A model generated the notes under the pieces. It did not search any database. It saw nothing but the letters and a program-made list of their open reading frames with translations, and was not told the origin of the DNA. From an uncultured candidate division Zixibacteria bacterium (lineage in GTDB: Bacteria; Zixibacteria; MSB-5A5; SM1-73), in the NCBI GenBank assembly GCA_903908285.1, contig CAIVRH010000039.1, positions 146,787-210,786 on the forward strand: 64,000 bases of DNA, given 5' to 3'. A program made the position numbers and the translations under genes. Of the stretch, positions 33,406 to 42,383 are shown one piece after another; position 1 is the stretch's first letter, and each line of letters starts with the position of its first letter.

Positions 33406-35904
33406 TCAACTTTGCGGAAGGGTAAAGCTGAATCTGGCACCCCGGCCTGTCTTAGAAACAGGGCTTTCCACCTTAATCTCTCCACCATGCAGATGCACCA
33501 AGTTCCGTACGATATCCAAACCGATACCCAATCCTTTCTCTTTAACCACCCCCATCGGCGTAACCTTATGGAATCTTTCAAAGATCTTCTCCAAATTTCC
33601 GGCGGGTATACCGATTCCGTTATCGATGACCGAAATCTCCACCTGCTGTTCACCTTCTATACTTGTAGCTGAGATAGTGATTTCACCTCCCGAGTCGGTG
33701 TATTTTACGGCATTGTCCATCAGGTTGAGCATAATCTGCAAAAGACTATGTCGATCGGCAAAGACAAAAATGTCCTGAAAGTTATCTATCTTGAGACTGA
33801 TGCCTTTTTTCTCTGCGAGAATTTTCACGACATTGCAGGCTGAATCCACCACCTGGGAAAAATGGAGATTCTCTCTATTCAAGATTATCCTACCAGATTC
33901 GCTCATCGACAAAGTCAGCAGGTTGTCAATCATTCGGGAAACATGGAGAGCACTCTCCTGAATCATCCCCAGATGTTTCCGGTTTTCCTCCGAAATTTCC
34001 CCATAAACCCCTTTCAGCATATTATCCACCGAAAACCGGATGGCAGTCAAGGGAGTCCGCAAATCGTGGGATACATTCGAGATGAATTTGTTTTTAAGCC
34101 GGCTTAACTCTTCCAGCTTCTCTTTTTCCAGCTGCTCGGTTATTATCTTTTCCCTCATTCTTATATTTTGCAAGGACCGAGCCACTTCCTGCACTATCAA
34201 GGAAACCAGCTCCATATCATCCGCCGAGTATCTAAGTTCCGATTTTTTCTTGCTCAGCAAAAGCAATCCCAATAGCTCATCCTTTTCCACCAAAGGGAAG
34301 CATAATTTTATCTCGAATCTCTTCAGTATTTGGTTTTCTGGCAGATCTGAAAGATTTTCAAAAGCGGTTGCACCTTTAACTCCCTTAATTCTACTGTCTT
34401 CAAACCAAACACCTGACAATGTATCTTTCTCCTGCTCGATTTCCTGCGCTTCTTCTCGGGAAAAACCGATTAGTTTAGCCGTCTGGAATTCTCTTATATA
34501 GTCCTCCCGGATAAATATCAATATCCGTTTAACCGCCAAGAGAAGATCGATTCTCTGCAAAATCAGTTCCAAAAGCTCGTCCTGGGTAAAGGCAAAACTT
34601 ACCTGGCGAGTAAATTCCTGAATGGCTTTTCGATAATCGTATCTGACCCGGTAGAAAGTCTTATCCACAAAGATTTTTATCCGATTTCTAGCTGGCGTAA
34701 AGGCTACTGCTGCTATTAAAGTTCCTAAGATAGGGAATAAACTCCCCTGGTAACCGGTGATGCTGTGAGCAATCTCGCCTAAAAGTCCGACTACGAAAAG
34801 GTATATGCCTGCAATGAAACCGGTCAGAAGGGAATAAACCAAGCTGCGGTTGATGACTACATCCACGTTCATGGCCTGATATTTAAGGATGGAAAAGGCA
34901 AAGGATATCGGGATTAATAACACAAACATGGATTTGATTACTTCCGGAATCATAGCTCGACCCATTAGGATATCGGGCAGGGTTACCAGGAAGATATAAG
35001 GGAAACTTCCCACTGCGATTCCCCAGAAAATCCATCGGATCTTTCTTTTTTCCTCCAAAAACTCAAGTCTTTGGTAAGTTTTATACAAAGCCCGAAGACC
35101 CAGTAGCACATAAACCACCACATATACCCGCAAGAAAAGGAAAAATAACTGATATGTCTGGAATAAAGAGATGGATTGTTCGGAAACAGATCTCCAATAG
35201 AACCACTCCATTAGCAAAATCAAGACGAGGCTCGGAATATATGCGCTATAAATAGAGGTTTTACTCTGAATGGAGGATTTTTCCTCCCCGGGGAAAATGA
35301 CCGAGAAATGGTAAAAGAGCACTGGCAGAAAAGTATAGGCAACTATTTGAATAGTGGGTAAAACAAAACTTATCTCCTTGGGACCGAAGGGGAAGCCCAC
35401 CCGGGGCATGAGCAGCGTCAGGGACAAGGATAAAGAGGAGAGTAAGTAAACCTTTACCACCTGGCTTTTGGGTTTTTTAAGGAATACAAAAACTCCCATA
35501 ACCCAAGTGAAAAGACCGGCCAGGAAATTTATTACCAGAAACAACCAGTCATATTTTTTTTCCAAGGTAATGGTCAGATCAAGCTTATCCTTACCTCTTT
35601 GTATGGTCAAGTTTATCGGTTGTCCAATTCTTTTTTGTCCGGAATAGAAGTCCAAAGTGCTCCTGCTGCGGACTGGATTCCGGTCGACTTCCAGAAGAAT
35701 ATCCCCTCTTTTAAGACCGGATCTTGCGGTTTCGTTACCAACGACTCGATTTACCCGGAGGTACCCGTTATATTTCTCGCAAATAATCTTAATCTCTCCC
35801 TGTCCGCTTAGTCTAACTGTACCCCCTAACCCTATAAGCAGGCAGAGCAAGGCTATAAGAAGAAACAGTAAATCCGATTTTTTTTCTTCAGATTTCATTT
35901 CCAT
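33406..35904 (-). CDS. Membrane sensor histidine kinase: PDZ, multi-TM, GAF, HisKA, HATPase
   Basis: 832 residues. N-terminal helix (about 12-32), an extracytoplasmic PDZ-like domain (about 45-115, 'SGLKRGDILLEVDRNPV'), about eight membrane helices (120-395), 'FVDKTFYRVRYDYRKAIQEF', a GAF domain (about 430-590), HisKA with the phosphorylated His in 'NVSHDLRTPLTAI', and an HATPase with N-box 'NLMDNAVKYT', 'DNGIGIP' and 'GLGIGL'. This order resembles ComP of Bacillus and the PrsK-like kinases. The PDZ suggests a peptide or protein-tail signal outside the membrane. Partner of the adjacent NtrC-type regulator. Confidence 0.93.
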   Translation of the reverse strand: MEMKSEEKKSDLLFLLIALLCLLIGLGGTVRLSGQGEIKIICEKYNGYLRVNRVVGNETARSGLKRGDILLEVDRNPVRSRSTLDFYSGQKRIGQPINLTIQRGKDKLDLTITLEKKYDWLFLVINFLAGLFTWVMGVFVFLKKPKSQVVKVYLLSSLSLSLTLLMPRVGFPFGPKEISFVLPTIQIVAYTFLPVLFYHFSVIFPGEEKSSIQSKTSIYSAYIPSLVLILLMEWFYWRSVSEQSISLFQTYQLFFLFLRVYVVVYVLLGLRALYKTYQRLEFLEEKRKIRWIFWGIAVGSFPYIFLVTLPDILMGRAMIPEVIKSMFVLLIPISFAFSILKYQAMNVDVVINRSLVYSLLTGFIAGIYLFVVGLLGEIAHSITGYQGSLFPILGTLIAAVAFTPARNRIKIFVDKTFYRVRYDYRKAIQEFTRQVSFAFTQDELLELILQRIDLLLAVKRILIFIREDYIREFQTAKLIGFSREEAQEIEQEKDTLSGVWFEDSRIKGVKGATAFENLSDLPENQILKRFEIKLCFPLVEKDELLGLLLLSKKKSELRYSADDMELVSLIVQEVARSLQNIRMREKIITEQLEKEKLEELSRLKNKFISNVSHDLRTPLTAIRFSVDNMLKGVYGEISEENRKHLGMIQESALHVSRMIDNLLTLSMSESGRIILNRENLHFSQVVDSACNVVKILAEKKGISLKIDNFQDIFVFADRHSLLQIMLNLMDNAVKYTDSGGEITISATSIEGEQQVEISVIDNGIGIPAGNLEKIFERFHKVTPMGVVKEKGLGIGLDIVRNLVHLHGGEIKVESPVSKTGRGARFSFTLPQS

Positions 35905-35997
35905 CCAAGTTAACGGTTTTAGAATACCGGTGGTAAAGACAAATCATAACGGGAACTATTTATCCAGACAATAATCTAAAGAAGGCTGGTCGAAAGT

Positions 35998-36027
35998 TAA
36001 ATAATTCTCAATCTCTGATACTGTCAA
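35998..36027 (-). promoter_or_regulatory. Possible sigma70 promoter of the kinase-regulator operon
   Basis: Minus strand TTGACA (36027-36022), 18 bases, TATTTA (36003-35998), leaving a leader of about 90 bases. A second TTGACA lies 17 bases further upstream. No sigma54-like site or 40-bp element is present, so the pair is probably not autoregulated through sigma54. Confidence 0.4.
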
Positions 36028-36065
36028 GGGAAATGTTTGTCAAGCGTCAATGCAAAATAAGTGTT

Positions 36066-36340
36066 TTAGAAAATCAGGAGTGATGTGCGGCAAACTCTCT
36101 TACCGATTTTGATCTCTACCTTATGTTTACTCATTCTGCTTTCAGCGTGATTTTGATTTAACGAGATATAGGTTAACCCAATAAGGGAAATTTTGGACGC
36201 AGGAGAAAAATCCCATGAACTTGTCACTATCAGTTTCTCTCGGATTAAATAAAATAGGGATTTTTCGACTCCCGGAGGGGGATTCCGGGGGGGTAATTTT
36301 ATCAAAAACAAAGAGGGTAAACCTAACGGACACCTATTTG
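36066..36340. other. Unassigned non-coding stretch with GC-rich inverted core
   Basis: Only weak overlapping minus-strand frames (36066-36311 and 36142-36333) without ribosome sites. Contains CCCGGAGGGGGATTCCGGGG (36271-36290), partly self-complementary. It looks like a dispersed non-coding element; nothing else recognised in the 576 bases between the divergent kinase and M6 protease genes apart from their promoters. Confidence 0.3.
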
Positions 36341-36403
36341 TGGTAGAATAATCCTCTTGTATCTCAATTGGTTAGTTTTGTTTACCGGATATTAGAAACA
36401 GTC

Positions 36404-36431
36404 TTGACACCCTGAAAAAATAGATTATATT
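36404..36431 (+). promoter_or_regulatory. sigma70-like promoter of the M6 protease gene
   Basis: TTGACA (36404-36409), 16 bases, TATATT (36426-36431). GGAGGT precedes the ATG at 36481. Confidence 0.55.
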
Positions 36432-36480
36432 AAAAACAAGCTGTTTTATTTGGTTCTATCCTTTTTAATACGGAGGTATA

Positions 36481-38190
36481 ATGAAAAAGCTGCTGGAGAT
36501 TTTTGTGATTTGCGGATTAGTAATAATGGTAATCCCAAGCTTTGCTTCTCCCATGGATTTATCAAAAGGGATGATACTCGACATCCCTCAAGAGATAATG
36601 GACCATCAATTCGGGAAAATTCCCTCTTCTCAGCTTACCCGGCAGGATAGTATCGAAATAGCCCAATTTCGTTTCACTGCCGATACGCTCAAGGTGTTAG
36701 CTATTCTGGTAGAGTGGGATAATCGTCCTCATACCTATTCCCGGGAGACTTTTGACAGTCTTCTCTTTTCCCGGGACGTCTTTCCTGGAGGCTCGGTAGC
36801 CGATTACTTCTATGAAGTTTCGTATGGGAAAGCTATCGTTGTCGGACAGGTACTGGATTGGTATAATGCCGACTGGTATACACCCAACTTTTATTTTGAA
36901 GATATACTATGGACACTGGATCCGGTCATCGACTACTCTCAGTTTGACGGCAACCACGACGGGGATGTAGATGCGGTGGTTTTTATACGTACCGGTAATG
37001 GCCAGGAAGATTCACACAATACCAATGATATCTGGTCGTACGCTATGGTCTATCCTCCTGGCTCTGGTCCCGGTCCGTTCGACGGAGTGTATGTGAATCG
37101 ATGGAACACCTCGCCGGAAACCAGGCCGTTGCATAATCCAGCCAATCCCAGGTTATTCCTGGGGGTGAATGTTCGCAACCGGATTCGGGTTTTTTGCCAT
37201 GAGATGTCCCATTGCTTCGGATTGCCTGATCTGTATGACTATGATAACAAAACCGATACAACTACTTTTTACACCCCGAATGACTACAACGACCATCCAG
37301 TGAATGATTGGTGCGTTATGGGATATGCCGGTTATGGTTTGTTCTCCATCGGTTCCGAAATACCATCTCATCTTTGCGGCTGGAGCAAAAAAGAAATCGG
37401 TTGGATCAATCCTATAGTTTTACCCCAGGGGACTTACGGCGATGTAGTAATCCATAACATTGAAACCACCAAAGACAGCTCTTTGTACTTACTTCCCATA
37501 ATTCCTGCTGAAGGGGAATATTTCTTATTAGAATACCGTAATCCTACTTCTACCGCCAAGTTTGATAAATTAGATACTGATTACAGTGTTTTCTTCTGGC
37601 CGGCTTTAACCTATGGGTGCGATCCTCTGGATAGGGGATTGATAATTACTCACGTGCATGACTCATTGGGAGCTTATTATTTAAGAATAAACAATGGAAC
37701 ACCAACTTATGCTCACTATACAGTAAAAATTGAAGATGCAGGTTACAATCCAAACCGGAATGCGACCAGTAATCCGGGTGGATGGGTTTCTGACAGCGCT
37801 CAATGGTGGTATCCCTATGAAACCCAATTGGCTGCATCTTTCTCCGACGATGTTCCGGGTCAAGAAACTTTTAGCTATTGTACTATTCCCAATAGTCGGG
37901 GTTATTTTGGTCCTTCCTGGATCACTGTGAGAGTAGATTCCATCGTGGATGATAAGCTTTATGCTAATATTCGTATCCCCGGAACATTTTTATCCGGAGA
38001 CGCCAACTCGAGCGGCGTCGTAGATATTGGAGATGTGGTTACTCTGATAAACTATCTGTACAAAAGTGGTCCTGGTCCTGTTCCGACAGAAGCCGGAGAT
38101 GTCAATTGTGACGGAAAGATAGATGTGGGAGATGTAGTTTACCTGATCAATTATTTGTTCAAGGGGGGGACAGCTCCAGGCTGTTCATAG
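36481..38190 (+). CDS. Secreted M6-type metalloprotease with dockerin-type repeats
   Basis: 569 residues, signal peptide (MKKLLEIFVI...SFASP). The zinc site is HEMSHCFGLPDLYD, the HExxHxxGxxD of the immune inhibitor A (M6) family, followed by 'DWCVMGYAG' as Met-turn. An acidic 'DGNHDGDVDAVVFI' precedes the active site. The C-terminus is a pair of dockerin-type Ca loops ('GDANSSGVVDIGDVVTL' and 'GDVNCDGKIDVGDVVYL'), ending at Cys-Ser with no sorting domain. Family members degrade host or environmental proteins. The dockerin may attach it to the cohesin-like proteins encoded at 4-11.6 kb (speculative). Confidence 0.9.
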   Translation: MKKLLEIFVICGLVIMVIPSFASPMDLSKGMILDIPQEIMDHQFGKIPSSQLTRQDSIEIAQFRFTADTLKVLAILVEWDNRPHTYSRETFDSLLFSRDVFPGGSVADYFYEVSYGKAIVVGQVLDWYNADWYTPNFYFEDILWTLDPVIDYSQFDGNHDGDVDAVVFIRTGNGQEDSHNTNDIWSYAMVYPPGSGPGPFDGVYVNRWNTSPETRPLHNPANPRLFLGVNVRNRIRVFCHEMSHCFGLPDLYDYDNKTDTTTFYTPNDYNDHPVNDWCVMGYAGYGLFSIGSEIPSHLCGWSKKEIGWINPIVLPQGTYGDVVIHNIETTKDSSLYLLPIIPAEGEYFLLEYRNPTSTAKFDKLDTDYSVFFWPALTYGCDPLDRGLIITHVHDSLGAYYLRINNGTPTYAHYTVKIEDAGYNPNRNATSNPGGWVSDSAQWWYPYETQLAASFSDDVPGQETFSYCTIPNSRGYFGPSWITVRVDSIVDDKLYANIRIPGTFLSGDANSSGVVDIGDVVTLINYLYKSGPGPVPTEAGDVNCDGKIDVGDVVYLINYLFKGGTAPGCS

Positions 38191-38291
38191 AATCAGTCCG
38201 AAAAGCATAACCTAATCGGGCTGGGGTGGGGTCATTCAAACTTGGTGAAGAAAATGTAAATTTCTCCTTCCTCTAAATACAAGGATAAACC

Positions 38292-40631
38292 ATGAAAAAC
38301 AACATGATCCGGGGGATGTTTGCGTTAACCCTTTGGCTTTTTGTTTTATGGTTCGGAGCGACCACGGTGAGAGCAGATGCGATCGTTGCGAATCACAGCT
38401 CAACAGCTGATTTCTACCTAATCCCGGATTCGATTATTCAAACCATAGGGGAGAACTACTTGATTTTCTACGGTCATACTTCGCATGGTAGTCAGATACT
38501 AACCGGATTGAACATTTTATCCGAGGAAGATACCCTATATGATCCACCCAATTTCTCCGAGTATGGAGATGATCTGGGCGGTTATGGCGATACCACCTGG
38601 GTGCCTCCTACCCGGGAGTTTCTTAATAGCAATCCCGATTATAATATGGTCATGTGGTCGTGGTGCGGCGGAGTTTCGGATAACACCGAGGATGGCATAA
38701 ATTCTTATCTTAATGCTATGAATGATCTGGAACAGGATTATCCTGATGTGAAGTTCATCTATATGACCGGTCATTTGGATGGGAGCGGTCCTTCCGGTAA
38801 TCTTTATACTCGAAACAATCAGATTCGGGCATACTGCACGGCAAACGATAAAGTCCTTTTCGATTTTGCTGACATCGAAAGCTATGATCCCGATAGCAAC
38901 TATTATCCTGACGCCAGCGATGCCTGTGAATGGTGCGAAACCTGGTGCTCATCCCATTCATGCCCGGAATGCTCCGACTGCGCTCACTCCCGTTGCTTCA
39001 ATTGCTACCAAAAAGGGAAAGCCTGGTGGTGGATGATGGCTAAACTTTCTGGTTGGGATACCCAACCTGACAGCATTCCCCATATTGTTTCCACTTTACC
39101 CACACAAAACCAGTTGAACGTTCCAGTTAATACTAATATCTCCTTGACTTTTAATGTTCCTATGGATGTTACCACCATCAACGACTCAACTTTTGTGGTG
39201 AATGCTTGGTCAACCGGGCTTCACCAGGGAACCATAACTTATGACAACCCGACTAAAACCGCAATCTTGAACCCAACTAAGAATTTCGATGAAGGTGAAA
39301 TTGTAACTGTAGTGCTTACTACCGGCATAAAGTCTTCCGTTGGGACTCCGATGGAAAGGAGTTACGTCTTGTCATTCACCACAAAAGTAAGCGATGAAAG
39401 CCCCGGCACCTTTGGTCCGGCGGTCAACTATGGGGTAGGAGATGGTCCTTTCGATGTTTTTTGTGCTGATTTAGACGGGGATTTGGATTTAGATTTAGCC
39501 GTGGCAAATTCAGGGAGCGACAATGTTTCCATCTTGAAAAACAACGGGGATGGTACTTTCCAACCTAAAGTTGACTATCCTGTGGAGGATCTACCGTTTT
39601 CTGTTTTTTGTGCGGATTTGGACGGAGATTCAGATCTGGACATAGTAGTGACAAGCTGGACTAACGCCAGTGTTTCGGTATTAAAAAACAACGGGGATGG
39701 GACTTTTCAAGCTAAACTTGACTATGCAGCTGGAGATGACGCTTGTCATGTTTTTTGTGCAGATTTAGATGGGGATGGTGACTTAGATTTGGCGGTAGCG
39801 AATGATTATAGCAACAATGTTTCCATCTTAAAGAACAACGGGGATGGTACTTTTCAACCTAAAGCTGACTATGGTGCAGGAGCCGGTCCTTCTTGCGTTT
39901 TCTGCGCTGATCTAGATGGAGATTTGGATCTGGACTTGGCTGTTGCAAACATTTTCAGTGACAGTGTTTCCATATTAAAGAATAATGGCGACGGTACTTT
40001 TCAAATCAAAGTTGACTATGAAGTCGGGAACGCCCCTGGTCACATTTTTTGTGCAGACCTGGATGGAGACTTTGATTTAGATTTAGCCTTGCCGAATCGT
40101 GGTGACGACAACGTTTCCATACTAAGAAACAACGGAGACGGGACATTTGAAACTGAAGTCAACTATTATGCAGGAAATGAGTCTATTCGTCTTTTTTGTG
40201 CGGATTTGGACGGAGATTCACATCTGGACTTGGCTGTGGCAAACTACTCAACCAGCTATATTTCAGTCTTGAACAACAATGGAGATGGGACTTTTCAGCC
40301 TAAAGTTGACTATGGTCTAGGATATCGTCCTGCTTCCGTTTTCTGTGCAGATTTGGATGGGGATAACGATCTGGACCTGGCGGTGGCAAATCACGACAGC
40401 AACAATGTCTCCATTCTTTTCAACTGCTTTGCCACTGGTGACTGCAACGAGGATAGCTTAAGAGACATAGGTGATGTGGTTCATTTAATAAACTATCTAT
40501 ACAAGGATGGTCCTGCACCTGTCCCCATAGAAGCCGGTGATGTGAATTGTGACGGGGTGGTTGATGTGGGTGATGTGGTCTATCTGATAAATTATCTTTT
40601 CAAAGGTGGTCCAACTCCGTGTTGTTATTAG
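38292..40631 (+). CDS. Secreted hydrolase-like domain, Big_5 Ig domain, seven VCBS repeats, dockerin
   Basis: 779 residues with signal peptide (MKNNMIRGMF...VRADA). Residues about 30-255 form a domain with 'IFYGHTSHGSQIL', 'MVMWSWCGG' and 'IYMTGHLDGSG', suggestive of an SGNH-like hydrolase but not certain; it carries a cysteine-dense insert ('CEWCETWCSSHSCPECSDC'). Then a bacterial Ig-like domain (about 260-365), seven FG-GAP/VCBS repeats of 49 residues (about 378-715, each with 'FCADLDGD' or close), and a dockerin pair at the end. Follows the M6 gene by 101 bases on the same strand. Likely an extracellular adhesive or degradative protein. Confidence 0.75.
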   Translation: MKNNMIRGMFALTLWLFVLWFGATTVRADAIVANHSSTADFYLIPDSIIQTIGENYLIFYGHTSHGSQILTGLNILSEEDTLYDPPNFSEYGDDLGGYGDTTWVPPTREFLNSNPDYNMVMWSWCGGVSDNTEDGINSYLNAMNDLEQDYPDVKFIYMTGHLDGSGPSGNLYTRNNQIRAYCTANDKVLFDFADIESYDPDSNYYPDASDACEWCETWCSSHSCPECSDCAHSRCFNCYQKGKAWWWMMAKLSGWDTQPDSIPHIVSTLPTQNQLNVPVNTNISLTFNVPMDVTTINDSTFVVNAWSTGLHQGTITYDNPTKTAILNPTKNFDEGEIVTVVLTTGIKSSVGTPMERSYVLSFTTKVSDESPGTFGPAVNYGVGDGPFDVFCADLDGDLDLDLAVANSGSDNVSILKNNGDGTFQPKVDYPVEDLPFSVFCADLDGDSDLDIVVTSWTNASVSVLKNNGDGTFQAKLDYAAGDDACHVFCADLDGDGDLDLAVANDYSNNVSILKNNGDGTFQPKADYGAGAGPSCVFCADLDGDLDLDLAVANIFSDSVSILKNNGDGTFQIKVDYEVGNAPGHIFCADLDGDFDLDLALPNRGDDNVSILRNNGDGTFETEVNYYAGNESIRLFCADLDGDSHLDLAVANYSTSYISVLNNNGDGTFQPKVDYGLGYRPASVFCADLDGDNDLDLAVANHDSNNVSILFNCFATGDCNEDSLRDIGDVVHLINYLYKDGPAPVPIEAGDVNCDGVVDVGDVVYLINYLFKGGPTPCCY
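39423..40433 (+). repeat. Seven tandem 147-bp VCBS-coding repeats
   Basis: Period 147 bases (49 codons), each with a Ca-binding DLDGD core and an invariant Cys before it. The units have diverged in DNA but not in length. Confidence 0.85.
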
Positions 40632-40672
40632 TATGGGTGTATTTCGTTAGGCTCCTATCAAACTTTTCTCAT

Positions 40673-40790
40673 TTAGGGAGAAGGTTGGTATATTGAGTAC
40701 GAATCGATTTTTAGCGTGGATGAGGGGGAAGATCGATACTTTGAAGCCCCCTCACCTAAATCCTCTCCCCAGTGGGGAGAAGAAAATATA
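40673..40790. repeat. Dispersed-type repeat in the 3' intergenic region
   Basis: Contains CCCCCTCACCTAAATCC and the hairpin CTCCCC-AGT-GGGGAG (40765-40779), a pattern familiar from environmental genomes. The 460-base gap 40632-41091 otherwise shows only a weak ORF start at 41034. Confidence 0.5.
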
Positions 40791-41033
40791 AATTCCTTCA
40801 TACTCTCTGATAGCCTCGTTCGTTGTGCTGTCCAAAGTACCGCCCGGCAAGTAAGAAGTATTGGGTAGCTTTCAATACAATTCACAATCTGATCTCATGT
40901 GCAGTTTCTACGACACTCCCAAAATCCTCTAGAACTCCCCATTTAGCAGTCGATATATTGTTTAAGAAGAAAACATTTTGAGTTTTTTCCCGTATTGCAA
41001 CGACGAATGTAAAGTGATTTCATCGGGGGGAAA

Positions 41034-41192
41034 ATGAAAGATAAATATTTTGTTTGGTCAAAAAGATCTCTATGCATAATTTCGCTGCTACTTATTTTTC
41101 CATCCCCTTCATTTCAACTTTTTTGTACCCTGCCGGGATCTCGAAAATGGAGGCGTCTACTCCTCCGGTTTGAATGCCCTGCGTCTCGGTAG
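41034..41192 (+). other. Signal-peptide-like ORF start antisense to the DUF4412 gene end
   Basis: GGGGGG then ATG 41034; the product opens MKDKYFVWSKRSLCIISLL and looks like a signal peptide, but from 41092 it runs antisense through the end of the DUF4412 gene and stops at 41192. Possibly the abandoned 5' end of a deleted gene. Confidence 0.2.
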
Positions 41193-42180
41193 TTACTTCC
41201 ATGACCGTTTTGGGACCAGTCTGAGCCTGGGTATTTTCCTGAGTCTCCTTTTTCTTTGCACTGTCCTTGGCTTTCTTTCCGAACAAACCACCCAGGGCAG
41301 ATTTAACATCGGTTTTTCCGGTTGTCGATGTCTCCTCCTTTGTTTCTTCCTGCTGTTCGGATGAACCTTGGGCTTTGGCTTCGGATTGTTGTTTTTCCTG
41401 GGCATGTGTGGACGTCACGATGGAAAAAGTAGAGGCTAAAGGATAGCCTTTTAGTTCTTTCAACTTATCCTGCAGCTTCTTCATGGCATCGGCATATTGA
41501 CTCAAAAGTCCAGCCATCGGTCCACCTTCCATGATACCCATTTTCTCTGCCATTTTCATGTCGAAATCATATAGCTCCGATGGGACTTTGCTTAAAGGCG
41601 TCATCCATACATCATTCTTCACCCAGGTGGTATCCACCGGTTTCCCGGTTGCATCCATGGTCTCGCCCTGCATGGATATAATCACCCGTTCGCATTCCAG
41701 CCCGGCAATAGTTTTCTTCTCACCGGTTTTTTTCACATCCACGTTCGAGCTGATTTTTTCCATGGCTTGGCGGAGGGAATCTTGTTTAGCCGGGTTGGTC
41801 AGCATGGCACTCATGGATTCCATCATCTTTTTCATCTGCTCAAAGGTAAGCTCGGTGTAGGTTTTCTTGTCGTTATCGATGCTCCAGATCAGCTCTTTGT
41901 CCAGACGGGTGATGGAAGTCGCTTCTTTGGCGCCTTTATTCATCAGACTGGAGAATTTCCCCGAATATTTGGTGGTTCCCTTGGTGCACTCCTTATCTCC
42001 CGAAACCATCAACTTTTCAGTGGTTTCAAAAGCCCCTAAGCCACCCAATCCGCCGGATTTCACCAGTCTCTGGACGGTGACATCCGCATTCACCGTTCCC
42101 ACGGTACAAAACATGATAGCAAAAATCGCGAGCAGCATACCCATGCAACATTGCGATTTGCCATTTGTATCTGTGAACAT
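41092..42180 (-). CDS. Exported DUF4412-type protein
   Basis: 362 residues; GAGGAGG before ATG 42180, then a signal peptide ending near VNADVTVQ. The body has a DUF4412-like pattern: short beta strands asking for redox-insensitive ligand such as 'GLECERVIISMQG', and 'WMTPLSKVPSELYDF'. An insert of about 80 residues rich in Gln, Glu, Lys and Thr (about 260-335) interrupts the C-terminal part before 'ASIFEIPAGYKKVEM'. Family function is unknown; it is an envelope protein. Stands alone between the convergent VCBS gene and the ABC-F gene. Confidence 0.7.
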   Translation of the reverse strand: MFTDTNGKSQCCMGMLLAIFAIMFCTVGTVNADVTVQRLVKSGGLGGLGAFETTEKLMVSGDKECTKGTTKYSGKFSSLMNKGAKEATSITRLDKELIWSIDNDKKTYTELTFEQMKKMMESMSAMLTNPAKQDSLRQAMEKISSNVDVKKTGEKKTIAGLECERVIISMQGETMDATGKPVDTTWVKNDVWMTPLSKVPSELYDFDMKMAEKMGIMEGGPMAGLLSQYADAMKKLQDKLKELKGYPLASTFSIVTSTHAQEKQQSEAKAQGSSEQQEETKEETSTTGKTDVKSALGGLFGKKAKDSAKKKETQENTQAQTGPKTVMEVTTETQGIQTGGVDASIFEIPAGYKKVEMKGMEK

Positions 42181-42383
42181 AACTCCTCCTCTTAGTTGGT
42201 TTATTTACACATATAAATTTACGAAAATAATCAATGCATACAACAGGGAAATTTAGAAATCTTATATTTTAGTTAAGCAGAAGTTTTACACTCGAATTAA
42301 AAATTAAACCCGGCGGAGGGTAAGCCTTAGGGTTTGACCAAAGCAGAATTAGGTATAGCTAAAGCTCTACACTCCAGAGGGCA

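Noticed and set aside
15814..35904. Horizontal acquisition as a single island
   Set aside because: No integrase, tRNA or flanking direct repeats, and no obvious change in base composition by eye.
40995..41012. TTGCAA before the ORF start at 41034, considered as a fourth sigma54 site
   Set aside because: No GG ten bases upstream of the GC on either strand and no 40-bp element; only the TTGCA part matches.
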